DNA of 64,000 nucleotides. It comes from Myripristis murdjan (taxonomy: Eukaryota; Chordata; Actinopteri; Holocentriformes; Holocentridae). Below the pieces are notes generated by a model that saw nothing but the letters and a program-made list of their open reading frames with translations, made no database searches and had not been told where the DNA came from. The stretch is from the NCBI RefSeq assembly GCF_902150065.1, contig NC_043986.1, forward strand, positions 26,149,390-26,213,389, in the 5' to 3' direction. Position numbers and translations under genes: made by a program. Positions 23,401 through 34,414 of this stretch are shown here, piece by piece; position 1 is the stretch's first letter, and each line of letters starts with the position of its first letter.

Positions 23401-25191
23401 TGTTGTTCTGTGGAATTCAGATGTTACTTCTTTAGTCGCATATACATTCCAAGAAATTATACTGCGTCAGTTCTTTAAACAAGCAACCTGTGTAGGTAAG
23501 TGAGCAAAGTAAGTAGTCACATTCCACATTGAAGTCTCCTATGTTGAACCGGATGAATAATCCATTCAAGTCAGTGGCCAGGCCCAACAGATCCTCCTAG
23601 GCGCGCCGGTTTCCTGGCTTTCTGGAAGGCCTGTCTGGCATTCCTTGTGCTGAACTCCTCCTCCGCTTTGTTCTTGTAATGAAACCTTTCCTGCCTATAG
23701 CTCTCTGAAGAGTGGTATTTAAGATGCACACTGATGGGATTTCATTATCAGAAAGCTCCCTTTCTCTTGCACAAAATGGTCCTTAATTCCCCATCAAGCC
23801 ATGACTTTCAATTTGGAAAAAACCTTGATCATAGATTGATTGGGCTGGATTTGTTGATAGCTCCACAGAGCTTATTTTATAGGACCATGCAGCAGTTTTA
23901 AAATGATAGTTCATTACTGTGCTAAAAGTCTCAGTCTTTTGGTTGATTAAGTGCAGTACCATTGGCTCACTGACACCAAACCAGCAAATATTATTGCAGC
24001 TGAACTTGAATGTTGTTTCAGAAGATTTACCAGCCCACAGGACCATTAATTGCCCTGTTTTCATGCAATGTACAGACAACACGGTACAAATACGCCCAAC
24101 ATTAATTTCTAATGTTCAGAAGAAATTACATAGCCCACAACTGGATGCTTTGCTATGACCTGACACCTGAACACCTGAGACAAATCAAAGCGTCATCACC
24201 ACATGAGTTGTGTACAACGATGCTGAGAAGTTCATGTTACACAATTTTAAGGTTTGGGTATTCTAATGTTAGGTTTCACAGGTGAGAGACATAATAAGGG
24301 GCATAACTGATGAGGATATCGTATACTCATGTATGGCTGATGTGAGCATATCCAGGTTCTGACACATCTTTGGTTAAGCTGACAGGATCAATAATACAAA
24401 GGAAAGGTTTGGATGCTGGATATGCAAGACACCAGTGCTATTTCTTTTCTCTTGGCTGTAGTTGCCAGAGGAAAAAAAAGTGCCATATTTGGTGTAGAAA
24501 CTCCTTCGGGGTCTATTTTTTTTCATATAGGGTTACTATTGTTGAGGATAGACACTGAAAGCCTGTCCTAGAGAACCAAATACAGGAATATGACTTGAAC
24601 CTTGAAAGAAGAACATGGCCCCCTCTCAGGTGTCATGTTAACAGAAACTGTGGGAACGCTGCCATGTCTGTTAAAGTCATCTTTCACTTTGATAAGCCCT
24701 TAATGTTTTTAACATACTCTGACTAAACCGTACTGTTAAAACACATTGCAATTTGGCACAGTTACATTATTAGTGCCTATCTTGTATATTCTTCAATTTT
24801 TTATACATTAATCAACTAAATGTGCTGGGATCACCTGTCTGTGTGTCTTATTTCCTCTCAGGTCAATGGGGATTCACAGCAGGATGGCACTGCTCTGTCT
24901 TCCAAACCCCAGTCCAGGCACACAGCCTCTGCAATCACGGCCCAGCCGGCTTCCCAGAGCAGGCCCATTACTGGAGGAGAGAGGCCTGCCAGCCAAAACC
25001 AGGTCTCACAGGCAGCTGAGGACAGATCTGTCGAAGAGAGACCAGCCACTCAGGCTGCTACTGGGGAAGACAGACCGCTCACACAGGGCTCCCAGGATGG
25101 AGAAGGGCCATCCTCCAGACCTGCTACTGGTGAGAGGACCAGCAGCAGACCACTGTCTAGGACGGACCAGGATGTCATGAGAGAGCAGTGA
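16035..25191 (+). CDS. cfap126: Flattop / cilia- and flagella-associated protein 126, complete, 5 exons
   Basis: Flattop is a small basal-body and ciliary microtubule protein needed for basal-body docking and positioning in multiciliated and sensory cells. The exons are 16035-16061, 16181-16243, 16402-16473, 16623-16820 and 24862-25191, all phase 0, totalling 690 nt (229 aa). The N-terminus SSSYSANQYEGAFRSQRLQN, then NDKGHLLPGV in exon 3, then the exon 4 stretch beginning SAWPDFKGTWDLP match the conserved N-terminal half of vertebrate Flattop (SANQYE, NDRGHLLP and GTW in the human protein). The last exon encodes a low-complexity tail rich in Ser, Gln, Arg and Pro with SRP repeats, which is typically poorly conserved. 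Intron 4 is 8 kb and full of repeats. AATAAA at 25280-25285 follows the stop. Confidence 0.93.
17434..17471 (+). repeat. Poly(T) tract
   Basis: A run of about 37 T in cfap126 intron 4. It may be the antisense poly(A) tail of an old retroelement, but no body is recognisable next to it. Confidence 0.85.
17822..19228 (-). mobile_element. Degraded Tc1-like transposon with long inverted repeats
   Basis: This is a DNA transposon in cfap126 intron 4. The ends are about 200-bp inverted repeats: AACTCCATAAGTATTTGACA at the left and AAATACTTATGGACTTAACT at the right, followed inward by matching phrases such as GTGGATTTCAAATGGAGCAA and the GGGGTTGAACAAAAATATGG segment. Between them, on the minus strand, lies a decayed Tc1-type transposase. 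The stretch around 18540-18590 reads CTDETKINLYQNDGKR, which contains the first catalytic Asp. The coding region carries stops, frame breaks and internal loss, and a poly-T and TCTAA-type run sits near 18620-18675. It belongs to the family with termini CAGTTAGGTCCATAAGTATT that is widespread in fish. It cannot move by itself. Confidence 0.8.
19235..21240. other. Intronic DNA, nothing identified
   Basis: This is cfap126 intron 4. After a (TA)n run at about 19239-19258 the sequence is AT-rich and unique-looking. The part from about 20290 to 21000 has a more complex, GC-richer composition and may be an old decayed element, but no family or reading frame can be named. Confidence 0.4.
21240..21325 (+). 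mobile_element. 3' tail of a LINE-type retroelement
   Basis: The segment with GTGTAATGACAATAAAGATC followed by ATTCTATTCTACTCTA has the AATAAAG plus short tandem tail typical of fish LINE 3' ends (Rex/CR1/L2 type). The body upstream is not recognisable. Confidence 0.5.
21326..22794. other. Intronic DNA, nothing identified
   Basis: This is cfap126 intron 4. No coding or repeat feature can be named here. Confidence 0.4.
22795..23335 (-). mobile_element. LINE fragment (L2/Rex-type), reverse-transcriptase 3' end
   Basis: On the minus strand the end of a non-LTR retrotransposon is visible. The 23321-23112 region encodes a peptide with FAKANLLLLLYGSIIEPLLT and a following TTTANRTIAPNSV, which resembles the C-terminal end of CR1/L2/Rex reverse transcriptases (the 'ESVL..C' and 'RIIG..LPS' region). 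Further along come SGRR-like positions and finally a (TATC)n tail, which appears as GATA repeats at about 22799-22813 on the plus strand. The frame is broken. It lies in cfap126 intron 4. Confidence 0.6.
23336..24861. other. Intronic DNA up to cfap126 exon 5, nothing identified
   Basis: No recognisable feature is visible other than the acceptor CCTCTCAG at the right end, which opens cfap126 exon 5. Confidence 0.4.
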
Positions 25192-25279
25192 CACATCGCA
25201 GCTCTCGCCAAGACACAGTAACCACCCAAGGGAAACTACTACCATCCTCTAGTCTGGCATAGCGAGGCACAGCAAGACC

Positions 25280-25285
25280 AATAAA
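25280..25285 (+). terminator. cfap126: Poly(A) signal of cfap126
   Basis: A canonical AATAAA lies 89 nt after the TGA stop codon. Confidence 0.75.
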
Positions 25286-27190
25286 ATGAATTAAATATTC
25301 TTTGCCTTAATTCCCTTGACTCTGTATTGTGTTATATCTTCATACCCAGTGATGTTGGGGAGGGTAATCAGAATCAGAATCAGAATGCCCTTTATTGTCA
25401 TTTTACAATAGTAGAATGAAATTGCAGCAAATCCAATTTCAGTGCAGGAAATATAACACAACAATACAAAATATAAAATATAAAAACATACAAGGTACCA
25501 GATCACACCTAATTACTTGTAATTTGACTTTACCAGTGAGATACATTCATAATATGACTCATACTAACTAAATAATATCAAAGTGGCATAAGTTTTCTGA
25601 GGATATGATCTCTTATGGAAAAAGAAGCATCAATCACTTATTTCTGAAAATATAATTTTAGTTGACTTGGATTGGTGGTTGTTTGCCTCATAATTATCTA
25701 TAGGAAGTCATAGTTCACCATCACTGCCTATACCCACCTCTCAGTCTCACATTTGTTCCTCCAAAATCACTACATACCAATAAAAAATCACCAAATGCCA
25801 ATAAAAGTCTGCAAATGAATATGGTTCTGTCTTGTGAGTCTCATTTGAAAGTTTCCATTTCTTACATAATCACACCTCTATTGCCTCTGAAAAAATAATA
25901 GGTCAAACTGTGGTTTTGAGGTCTGTCATTATGAGCTAGAAATGCACTCAGAAATGCTTTGACAGTGCAGCATGCCATTTTGGCAGGCTATATATGCCTC
26001 CTGTATTATCATATGGCAAACTCTGAGGTCCTACCTTGACCTTTGAATGATCTGGGAAAATCAATAGCGAAGGTCCTGATCTGTACCCCAACCAACCTGC
26101 CAAGTTTGATTCAAATTGGACAAACACTGTCCCAGTTATCGATGTGACGCACAACTGTCAGTGATTACAGAACACAATCCTGCTATGGATGCTAATTAGA
26201 TATGCAGTATGTGCACTTTTCAGTGTGACTCATTTCTTCCCTCCCCACACTTCACTCATCCCCTAGAAATGTGGCTGGCATATTCTGGGCTCTCATAGTT
26301 CCTCTGTGTGACCGACCCCTAAAGATGCTTTATTTCTCCTCACAGAACAAACTGATTTTACTGTTTGCCTATTATTTTTTTTCTCTCCTCATTTTGCATC
26401 ATAAGCCTCTATCCAAACAAATACCCTTTTGTCCTGAATGTGCACACCAGTTTCCCACCCTGATGTACTGCGGATAATTTTGGAAGTTACACACCTATTG
26501 TTACCCACTTTATACACTCATCTTTCGAAGAGTGCAGACACACACCATGTTTTAGGACAGGACCACTGGTAATGTGTGAACAGGTTTGTGAGGATATGTA
26601 GGATATGGAGAAATGTAGATAATCTGACGCTGCATTTGCTACTTTGAGACCAGTACACCCCGGTGCAGCCCCATATAACCATACACACAAATCCCAAATC
26701 ACTCCTCGACCAAACAGAACAAAATTACCGCTGAACTGCAGTGTTCATTTTTATAATTTTATCAGCAAACATTCAGTGTTTATTACAATCAGAAATGAGA
26801 GATGAATGACAAATCCCTCCATTAAGTGCCAATGGAATACCTTCATCCTGTGTATCTCAATGGGACAGATTTGTCTTTCTGTTTGAACTCGCTTACAATT
26901 TATTCCAAGCATTGTACATTTGCTTATTGCTGAAATATAAAACACAAGCTTTTCATGGCCCATGGCAATCTCGCAGTTCATTTACATTGGCAAAAATCTT
27001 TATCACGGAGCTTGCTCAAACACCTCTTTTATATTCTTAGTCATTTGGTTTATATCTCAGTAATGAAGCTAAGAGTACGGTGCCGTTCAAAAGTTCAAAC
27101 TGTTTGACAAGGCACATTGGGAGTCCCTCTGTGTAGAAGGTCCGCCAGGATAGATGATTAAACTGGATGGAAAATGTCTCATACCTTAGC
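25286..27190. other. Intergenic stretch between two convergent genes
   Basis: cfap126 (plus) and the mgat4c-type gene (minus) point at each other across this stretch. A tandem AGAATC motif at about 25368-25386, followed by 'CCCTTTATTGTCATTTTACA', is an antisense LINE 3' tail of a kind common in fish. The part from about 25850 to 26160 resembles a repeat but cannot be classified. The left-going gene's 3' UTR covers an unknown part of the right side, with AATAAA candidates on the minus strand at 26899-26904 and 26779-26784. Confidence 0.45.
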
Positions 27191-30100
27191 TTAGGATTTC
27201 TTTGTGCTCTTTGATGTGATCCTAATACTCTTAATGATCACCCACTCTTTCTGATCAGCTGTGACATGTATCCTCAGACAGGAGGAGGGGGAGCCATATT
27301 TCTTGTCGACCTCCTGCATCTTGAATCTCCCGTTCTCAAAAGTCCCCAGTGAATGGAAATCCGTGCAGCTTTTCTCATTGTTGCTGGTGGTGTTTACGCT
27401 GTGGCCTATCTCCACCACAGCAGAACTCAGGAGGTCTTTGCCCTCTGACCCTGTTTCCACAGAAATCTCTGTCACAGTGGTGGGCTTTTCAAACACCACA
27501 GTCAAGTAATTTCCTTTCTCTGGCGAGCGTCCCCAAAAGAATCCCTCACCGGCAGCCCAAGCCAGTTTGGGGGCGTGGTCCTTGTAGATGGACATGTCGG
27601 TGTAGACGTCTGCTGAAGGGTTGGAGTAGGCGGTCTCCTCAAAGTCCTTGTCCTTTAGCTTGTTGTAAGTCCCTTGAAATGAAGAGAAGGTGCCCATGTG
27701 TTGGAACAGCGAGGGCTTGAAGAGAATCGTCCCCTTCTGGGTCATCACCAGACGAAAATGACTCAGCAGCCAGTCGCACGGCATCTCCTGGTAGAAGAGG
27801 AAGAGGAAGCGAGCTAGGAGAGGGAGGTCAGCTGACTTGTATAGTTTCCCGATGTAGCCCAGGGACGAGAACTCCAGCGTTGCCCAGGTGTTCGACTTAG
27901 CTTCTTGCTCCTCGATGCGCGTCCTGATGCTGGACAGGAAGTTTTTTGCAGAGGAGACGTCGTCCTCCAGCTGCAGGTAGTACCGGCCAAGGCCGGTGCT
28001 GTAGTGGATCAGGAAGGAGTAGTCCACATTCTGCTTGGAACGGAAAGTCACCCGCTCTGGAACATCGTTATAGTTTCTTTTTAGTCCTGAAGGACAACGA
28101 GAAAAAGAGAGGGAGATTCATACAGTGTGTATGCATTCACATTGGTACCATTGTTTATTCATTCAGATTATCATGAAACAGCAGACTGGGGACTTTGATC
28201 GTATCTGTGATTTTGGTGGCAAAACATAAGGGTCATATCTTACAAAGGAGACAGATTTTCTTAGGTTATGCATTTTACTTATTCGGTTGTTTATTCTTGT
28301 CATGGATGTGAATTCATGAGTGGGATCACAGATAAACTGTACCTGTAAGAGGGGGGTAATATTCCTGAGGAACGTGCAGAACCAGCAGGTGGCCTTGCTC
28401 CAGCTCAGACGTGAATACAGTTTTGATCTCTTCCACCGTAGCGGCTCTCCACTTGGCATCAAAGTCCACTAGCATAACCACCACCACCATGGAGGAGCGC
28501 TCTTCAGGGGACGACTGGGAGAAGAGGGAGCGCAAGGTGGAGAGGAGGTAGCTGCCCTTCTTCCTCTTCACTGATGCCAGTCCGACAGCTAGAAACCCTG
28601 GAGGACGAGTCAGGATAGAAAAAGGTAAATGTATAGACGCTTTTACGCTGCACAGGGACAGTGTCTGCATTATCTCGTTCTACTTTGGACATTAAATAGC
28701 ATGGAAATAGGTGAATTTGTCGCAGAGAGGACATTCATCCTGGAAGTATAATTCTATCATGAATGCACTGCATTAGCAGATCCACCCAAGTAATCATACA
28801 GTGCCTGAAACACTGCAGACAAAAGACTGCTGCAATACAGGAAAATTCTCTTTGTTTGGATTAGTTCAACAATCTGACAAGTCAAGCTTAGTGGTTTTCT
28901 TATTACTGAGGCGTGACTTGATTGCTTGGCAGGAAGCTACTTTGCTCTTTAGTAAAAGTGATTGAGAATCATCTATTTAGAATTGCGCAAACCTACCAAC
29001 TATCAAGCTTATACAGTCCATGACGCTATCTGTTTTACTTTTTCTCTGTGAATGCTCTAGACTTTGGTCTGCATCTGTACTTCACTATAACTGCCTAAGA
29101 TCTCCTCGCCGACTGTATGACAGCAACAGGTTTTTATCACCCAGCTGCACACACTGCCCCAACCTGTACATGAAGATTTTATCGGCTTAGAGCGGCTCTG
29201 TGATGTGATCTGAAGATACAACCAATTTGCTTCATCTGTTATTGTCTTAGTGGTCGTCTGTGCTTGTGTGTGTGTGTGTGTATGTGTGGGTGTGTGTTGC
29301 GTGCCACTCACTCTCCTTGGTAGATGGTGTCCCAGCCAGCAGCTGATAAGACACTTTGAGAGGCAGGTAATGTCCATGGTCCACCCAGGATTTCTGACTG
29401 ATTACTCGCTGAGGATATGGCAAAGTCAGCACTGACCGGTTTGTAGATGATTTATTTTCCCTGGTCAAGTCCTGTAAAATAAATACGCACATCCATATAT
29501 TTTAAAATTTTAATTTATTTTATTTTTTTTTACAGTTGGTTACAAGCATTTTGAATACAGAGTTCACTTTTTAAAAACTCTTCACACAGTGTAACAGTAT
29601 TGTATATGGACCAAACTGCAAATGGTTTTCATTGCTTTGATTCTAAATATATCCAGTGACCACAAATTTTTCACAGTTCCTGAATTCATTTCTCATTCAG
29701 ACTCAACCACCTGCAAAGGTTTCTTTTCCTCTCCACACTATTCTGCAGTGGTGTATATATTCTTCAAGAAAAAAAAAAAACAATTACATTTCAAAATCTG
29801 ACACACAAAACTCAAGTGGCCAGCAACCTAAATCACAAATAATAGTTTTAAAGTAGATGCAAAAAAAAAAAAAGTACGCTAATAACTAAAGAAAACAACA
29901 ACTATACAAAAGAGAAACTAGAGTGCACAGCATCATTTACTACTTAAACAACTTACATAAAATGGTGCCATCAGGCTCTTTGGTGTTAGTATGTTTTAAG
30001 GTCAGTGTGTCATGGCTGAGAAAGTGTTGCTGTAAGGAGACAACTAGAGTCTGTGTTGGGGTGGAGTTATTCCATTTTGAGACGTGTGTGCATGTGTTTA

Positions 30101-33100
30101 GTAGGTGTGGTGCATTTTGTGTGTAAACTCGCCTGTTGTGCCGAGCAGCAAGAGTTTTGCAAAAGTGAACTCTCGTGAACTTTGACAATACCTCAAAAAT
30201 ACAAAAAAGCAGCTAAATCAAAATAATAGAGCAGCCTACAAAATAAATAATAAAAAAGAAAAAAAGGGTGTTACCTGTTACCTGATTATGAGCAGTTTCA
30301 AGGGTTTTCAATGTGATTAATGTGTATTTGTTCATTTGCTATTTTTATCTACCTAATAACTAATCCTGAAAGACAATTTCTCATAGGCTGCTACAGTTCA
30401 GCAGTACAATCTACCTTCTATGTTCATGGATAGCAGACCACAGAATCTGTATTTTGGAGCATTTTCCTAAGAAATGAATAAGTATACCATGATGCCTACA
30501 TATATTGTTATATACTGTTAACAGATTGGGGTAATTCAGTCATAAAATGATCAATAATAAGTGAGAAACTTCTCACTGCATTTCCTTTGTACAGATTTTT
30601 TTTTTTTTTTTTAATAAGGAGTCTAGGATTTTTCCAAATACTGGAGGATGGGTTAAGGTAAATGTTAAATTTGAAAACAAAGGACAATGTCTTCGAAACC
30701 CATTGTTGGTGAGCAAATATGGGATGATCACTGATGGCCTCAGGTAACTGAGCAGTGCTAAATAAAGTATACACCAGAGTAAGGCTGTCACAGAGATGGC
30801 CCTGTATATGGGCCCGAGGTGGGGCTCATTCAGGGGGCAGGGGCCAGAGGGAAAGGCGTCTCATACTAAAAACATAATGGGAAAGCAATACATTTGGAAA
30901 GCCCCTTCCAACCTGATCCACCGGCCTCTGCAACTTTTTCAAACCGAGGTTAGAACACCTGTTGTTCCATAACAATCTCTTCCACAGTTTGTCAAATTGT
31001 TTGTAATATTTCAGTCGGATCTTAATTGGAAGGGCTTGTAGCAGATAAATTAATTTATGGATGCAATTCATCTTGAGATTACTGACCTTTACTCATAGAA
31101 ATAAGAATAGAGAGGTTCACCTTTCTAAATCATTCTTGAATTTCTCCAACACGGGGACTATGTTAACACTAATCAGATCTTTAATAATAGGGGGAAATGC
31201 TGTACCTAAGTATTAAATTCCCTTTTTAGGCTGTTGGAAATTACCTGCCTGAATTACCGCCTGTCAAAGGGAGGGCATCAGACTTTGTTGAAAATTATTC
31301 TTATTCTATAATATCACAGGGGACTGGTAATGACCTTTCAAGCTCTGAGATAAAAATCAGAAAATTATCAGTGTACTACGTAATTTTATGAGCTGTTTGT
31401 ATCCCTGGACAATTTGGAGCCTTATGGCAGCAGCTTGAGATTCAAGGGCCAAAGTGAAAAGCAGGCGGGGTTAAAGGATCACCCTGTGCAGTAAAACATT
31501 ATCAGAGATTATATCATTAATAAGAACTCTTCACACCACAACCCTCAAGCAAAACAACAGACAACACCTGTATCACCTCTGCCTACTGAGAAAGTTCAAG
31601 TTCTCCTCAGCACTACAGAGAACCCTCTGCACGGCCACCATTCAGAGCATCCTGTCCAGGCGTTTCACCATCTAGACAGGGTGTCGAGGCAGTGATGCAC
31701 GATGTCACCTTTGCCCATCTACACCAGGCGGTGCACGACTAGAGCAAACAGGCTAATAAAAGACACTGCCCACCCCTGTGTTACTGTTCCAGAGGCTGCG
31801 GTCAGGCAAACGCCTCCGCCATGTCTTCCCTCAGGACATCACAACTCTGAATACACACAACACAATCTGCACCACTGTTTGACCTGCCGCTGCTTTTATT
31901 TACCAAGGTTCAGGTCAGTCAGGTTCATTATTAAACTTTTAAATGTAAAGACCTATTTAAATAACTATTTGCCACATGCCACTCACCTCTGCTGCTGTCA
32001 TACAAGGCTCAGGTCACTTTTTAAACGCATCTCTGTGCAGTGTGTTGGAACTGCCACTATTATGTACATACAATACTTACATTTAATGTGTATGTGACAA
32101 ATACATCTTTGCAATGAACTGATGCTTTGGGGTCAGCATATAGAAACCCAATCCAGGTAATGAATTTTTGGCTAAACCCATATTGTTCAAGAGAGAGGAA
32201 TAGATAGTGCCACTCAACTCCATTGAACGCCTTCTCCATGTCCAGCAAGATTGCTGCCATAGGAGAAAACCGCATAATATTGAGAAGGTGTCTGATATTA
32301 TCTGCAAAGTGTCTTGAATGAATAAAATCAGCTTGATCGGGATGGATTATACTGGTTTACTCTTTTCGAGAATAAGAGAAATTAAAGCCTCATTCAGTGT
32401 GGGTGGTAAGTGGCACTTCTCCTTGGCTTCCTCATACATCCTTGGTAATATTGAGAGATTTTATTGACGTGGGTCTTGTAAAACTCGGCTGTAAAGCTGT
32501 CTAAGCCTGGACCGCACCCACTTTGCAAAAGTTTGCTGGTCTCTTTAAGCTCCTGTATCATAATGAGCATGTGTTACAGCTCACACTGCTCTACGGACAA
32601 GGAAGGGAGGGTCACACACTGCATGTTTTTATATATTTATCTATTTTTATCTTTCTGATTTTGTATGATTTATTTATCCATGTACTCTTGTGTGTTTATT
32701 ACACACTTGTCTATTCATTCTGACTGAGTGTTTCATCGAAGTGTGTTTAATTTGCTACGCTGTGCCACGTTGTTTGTTCTTGTTTTGCATTCAGCTGTAT
32801 GAAAGGTGCTATGTAAATAAAGCCTGATTGGATTTGTTCTATTTCTTCAGTTAATTCTTTGTTCTCTTGGATGCAGATATTTTTGCCCAGAGCGCAGTGC
32901 GTTTGCTTAAATTAGATGCATACTTAAAGGTCAGTGACACGCAGACATGTGCTGTGTGGGGCCAAGAGTCAGCAGGTGTTGATTTCACCCAAACACTGCA
33001 CCATGTGACCTCACTAATTATCTCATGCGTGGAACCACAAATGAGGACCTGAGTGGTGAAAGTGCCTGTTTAAATGAAAAGTTTCAGATGGCGACTGCAA

Positions 33101-33313
33101 GGATTACCTTCAATTTAAGGCTTTAGGATTTCTGTAAGTGGTGAAAATATGCATTTTGATCTTATGGGCTGGAGTATCATCCACTCATCTTGTATCCGTG
33201 TGTGTGTGTGTGTGTGTACTCACAGGAGTGGTGATGTCAGAGTGGCTGATGTAGAGGACACCAATTAGAAGCACCACTCCCAAAACGACATTCCTCTTCC
33301 AATGACACCGCAT
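27191..33313 (-). CDS. mgat4c: MGAT4C-type mannosyl-glycoprotein 4-beta-N-acetylglucosaminyltransferase, complete coding region
   Basis: This is a Golgi type II membrane glycosyltransferase of the GnT-IV (GT54) family, which adds GlcNAc to mannose cores of N-glycans. The coding exons on the minus strand are 33313-33224, 29471-29312, 28597-28343 and 28086-27191, 1,401 nt in all and 466 aa (human MGAT4C has 478). The N-terminus MRCHWKRN is followed by a hydrophobic signal anchor at about residues 8-22. Exon 3 has VGLASVKRKKGSYLL and VPQEYYPPL. Exon 4 has FRSKQNVDYSFL, the DXD-like EDD metal site at residues 209-211 (QLEDDV), LEFSSLGYIGKLY, FYQEMPCDWLL and FKPSLFQHMG. These match MGAT4C rather than MGAT4A/B. 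Fish carry several C-type paralogues, so the suffix is unsettled. The intron between coding exons 1 and 2 is 3.75 kb and holds LINE debris. Confidence 0.9.
31505..32108 (+). mobile_element. Rex/CR1-type LINE 3' fragment inserted into the L1 copy
   Basis: Read on the plus strand, the segment encodes LYHLCLLRKFKFSSALQRTL followed by CTATIQSIL at about 31570-31655, which resembles the end of Rex/CR1-type reverse transcriptases (RLYFLRKL... ATIQSVL). It ends with a TGTATGTGACAAATACATC tail at about 32086-32104. It splits the minus-strand L1 copy between its motif A region and the following motif, so it is younger than that copy. It is broken. Confidence 0.6.
32555..32832 (+). mobile_element. Second insertion in the L1 copy, LINE-like 3' tail
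   Basis: L1-related coding sequence is interrupted between about 32550 and about 32835. The insert ends in AAAGGTGCTATGTAAATAAA followed by GCCTGATTGG, a 3' end typical of fish LINEs. The 5' limit and family are uncertain. Confidence 0.45.
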
Positions 33314-33327
33314 TTCCTAGCAGTTAC

Positions 33328-33371
<44 letters not shown>

Positions 33372-33626
33372 AAGGAGAAAGTGAACCCTGCATCCAGTGT
33401 GTAACTCAGTCAACACAGCTGTAAATAATTCATGTGATAGCCAATGAATTTTTAAAGAGGCTCAGCCTCAGCAACAGGTTAGTTTGTGGTTGGTGTTTGT
33501 GATTGTTTGGGGCTCGGTGTGCAGGTTACAGCACTCACATTTGTCTATCAAGTGCCTCTACACATTAACCTGAGATAGGCCAAACTCCACACATCAGCAG
33601 TGGTTATAATAAACTAGTCTTTCACT

Positions 33627-33627
33627 C

Positions 33628-33693
<66 letters not shown>

Positions 33694-33694
33694 T
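33627..33694 (+). repeat. (CT)n(GT)n compound microsatellite
   Basis: About 50 bases of CT repeats run into about 18 bases of GT repeats. Confidence 0.95.
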
Positions 33695-34082
33695 ATGTTT
33701 GTGATAAACAGGTCTTTGTCACCCAACAAAAGCAATGTGAGGTTAAGTGACATAAGTGCTTGCTGAATGCAGACTCCAGGAAATGCAGCATGACACAATA
33801 TACAATACCACAAGGTTACCAAGGTTACCGATCCTCTTTCACAAGTTAAAAGTATTATAGATACAATAAATAGACTACATCTCCGCATGACAAAAGCTAT
33901 AGGCCTATTGGAAATTATTTAATCAGACACTCAGTGACAATCAGACACAAATGTCTTCTATTAAGGGTAATTTTAAAGGCTCAAGACACACAAAATGTGT
34001 GTCTGGTATAATTAAAAGTTACATTAATGGGTAACTGAGAGTAACTGAGGGGAAATTAATCTCTTATCCAGTAACTTAGATG

Positions 34083-34414
34083 TACAGGGTGTCCATAAAG
34101 TCTCTTTACAATTTAACAAATTTATTACAAAAGCAAATGAATAGACAAATCTATGGAAATTATTACAAAATGAGCAGTACATATTGAAGTTTTTTTTTTG
34201 TTTGTTTGTTTGTTTTGCCTCATTTAATACACCTCTATATGGGCACCATTATTTGCACGAAGCACATCAAGACGGTACTCGATTTTCGTTGATGTCCAAT
34301 GTGATTGAAAACTTTGATAACCACTGAGTACATAGAACAAATCTGATCGACATATCTCATCAACTGCTTTTGTAATAGATTCTTTAAATTGTAAAGAGAC
34401 TTTGTGGACACTAT
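34083..34414 (-). mobile_element. Mariner-like short element keeping a transposase C-terminus
   Basis: The terminal inverted repeats of about 29 bases are GGTGTCCATAAAGTCTCTTT followed by ACAATTTAA at the left, and the reverse complement of AGTGTCCACAAAGTCTCTTT followed by ACAATTTAA at the right. Both ends sit beside TA. Just inside, on the minus strand at about 34383-34228, a frame reads EYRLDVLRANNGAHIEVY and then a stop. This resembles the C-terminal end of a mariner/IS630-type transposase. The element is only about 330 bp, so it is an internally deleted, non-autonomous copy. Confidence 0.7.

Larger units (their letters stand above)
30530..32890 (-). mobile_element. L1-type LINE fragment, interrupted by other insertions
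   Basis: Minus-strand pieces of an L1-type ORF2 can be followed in the right order. They are: about 32890-32835 (ELTEEIEQI-like), about 32550-32410 (GCGPGLDSFTAEFYKTH), about 32340-32100 (PDQADFIHSRHFADNIRHLL, then LLDMEKAFNGVEWHYLF, the motif A region with its Asp), about 31500-31340 (RLLFTLALESQAAAIRL) and about 31330-30540 (the C-terminal part including LKKLQRPVDQ). The reading frame is broken by stops and frame breaks, and two foreign segments interrupt it. It is an old, 5'-truncated copy inside the mgat4c intron. Confidence 0.75.

Noticed and set aside
27191-28086. Assignment of the glycosyltransferase to MGAT4A or MGAT4B
   Set aside because: Motifs such as VKRKKGSYLL, QEMPCDWLL and FKPSLFQHMG follow the MGAT4C pattern, and the protein is shorter than the A and B enzymes.
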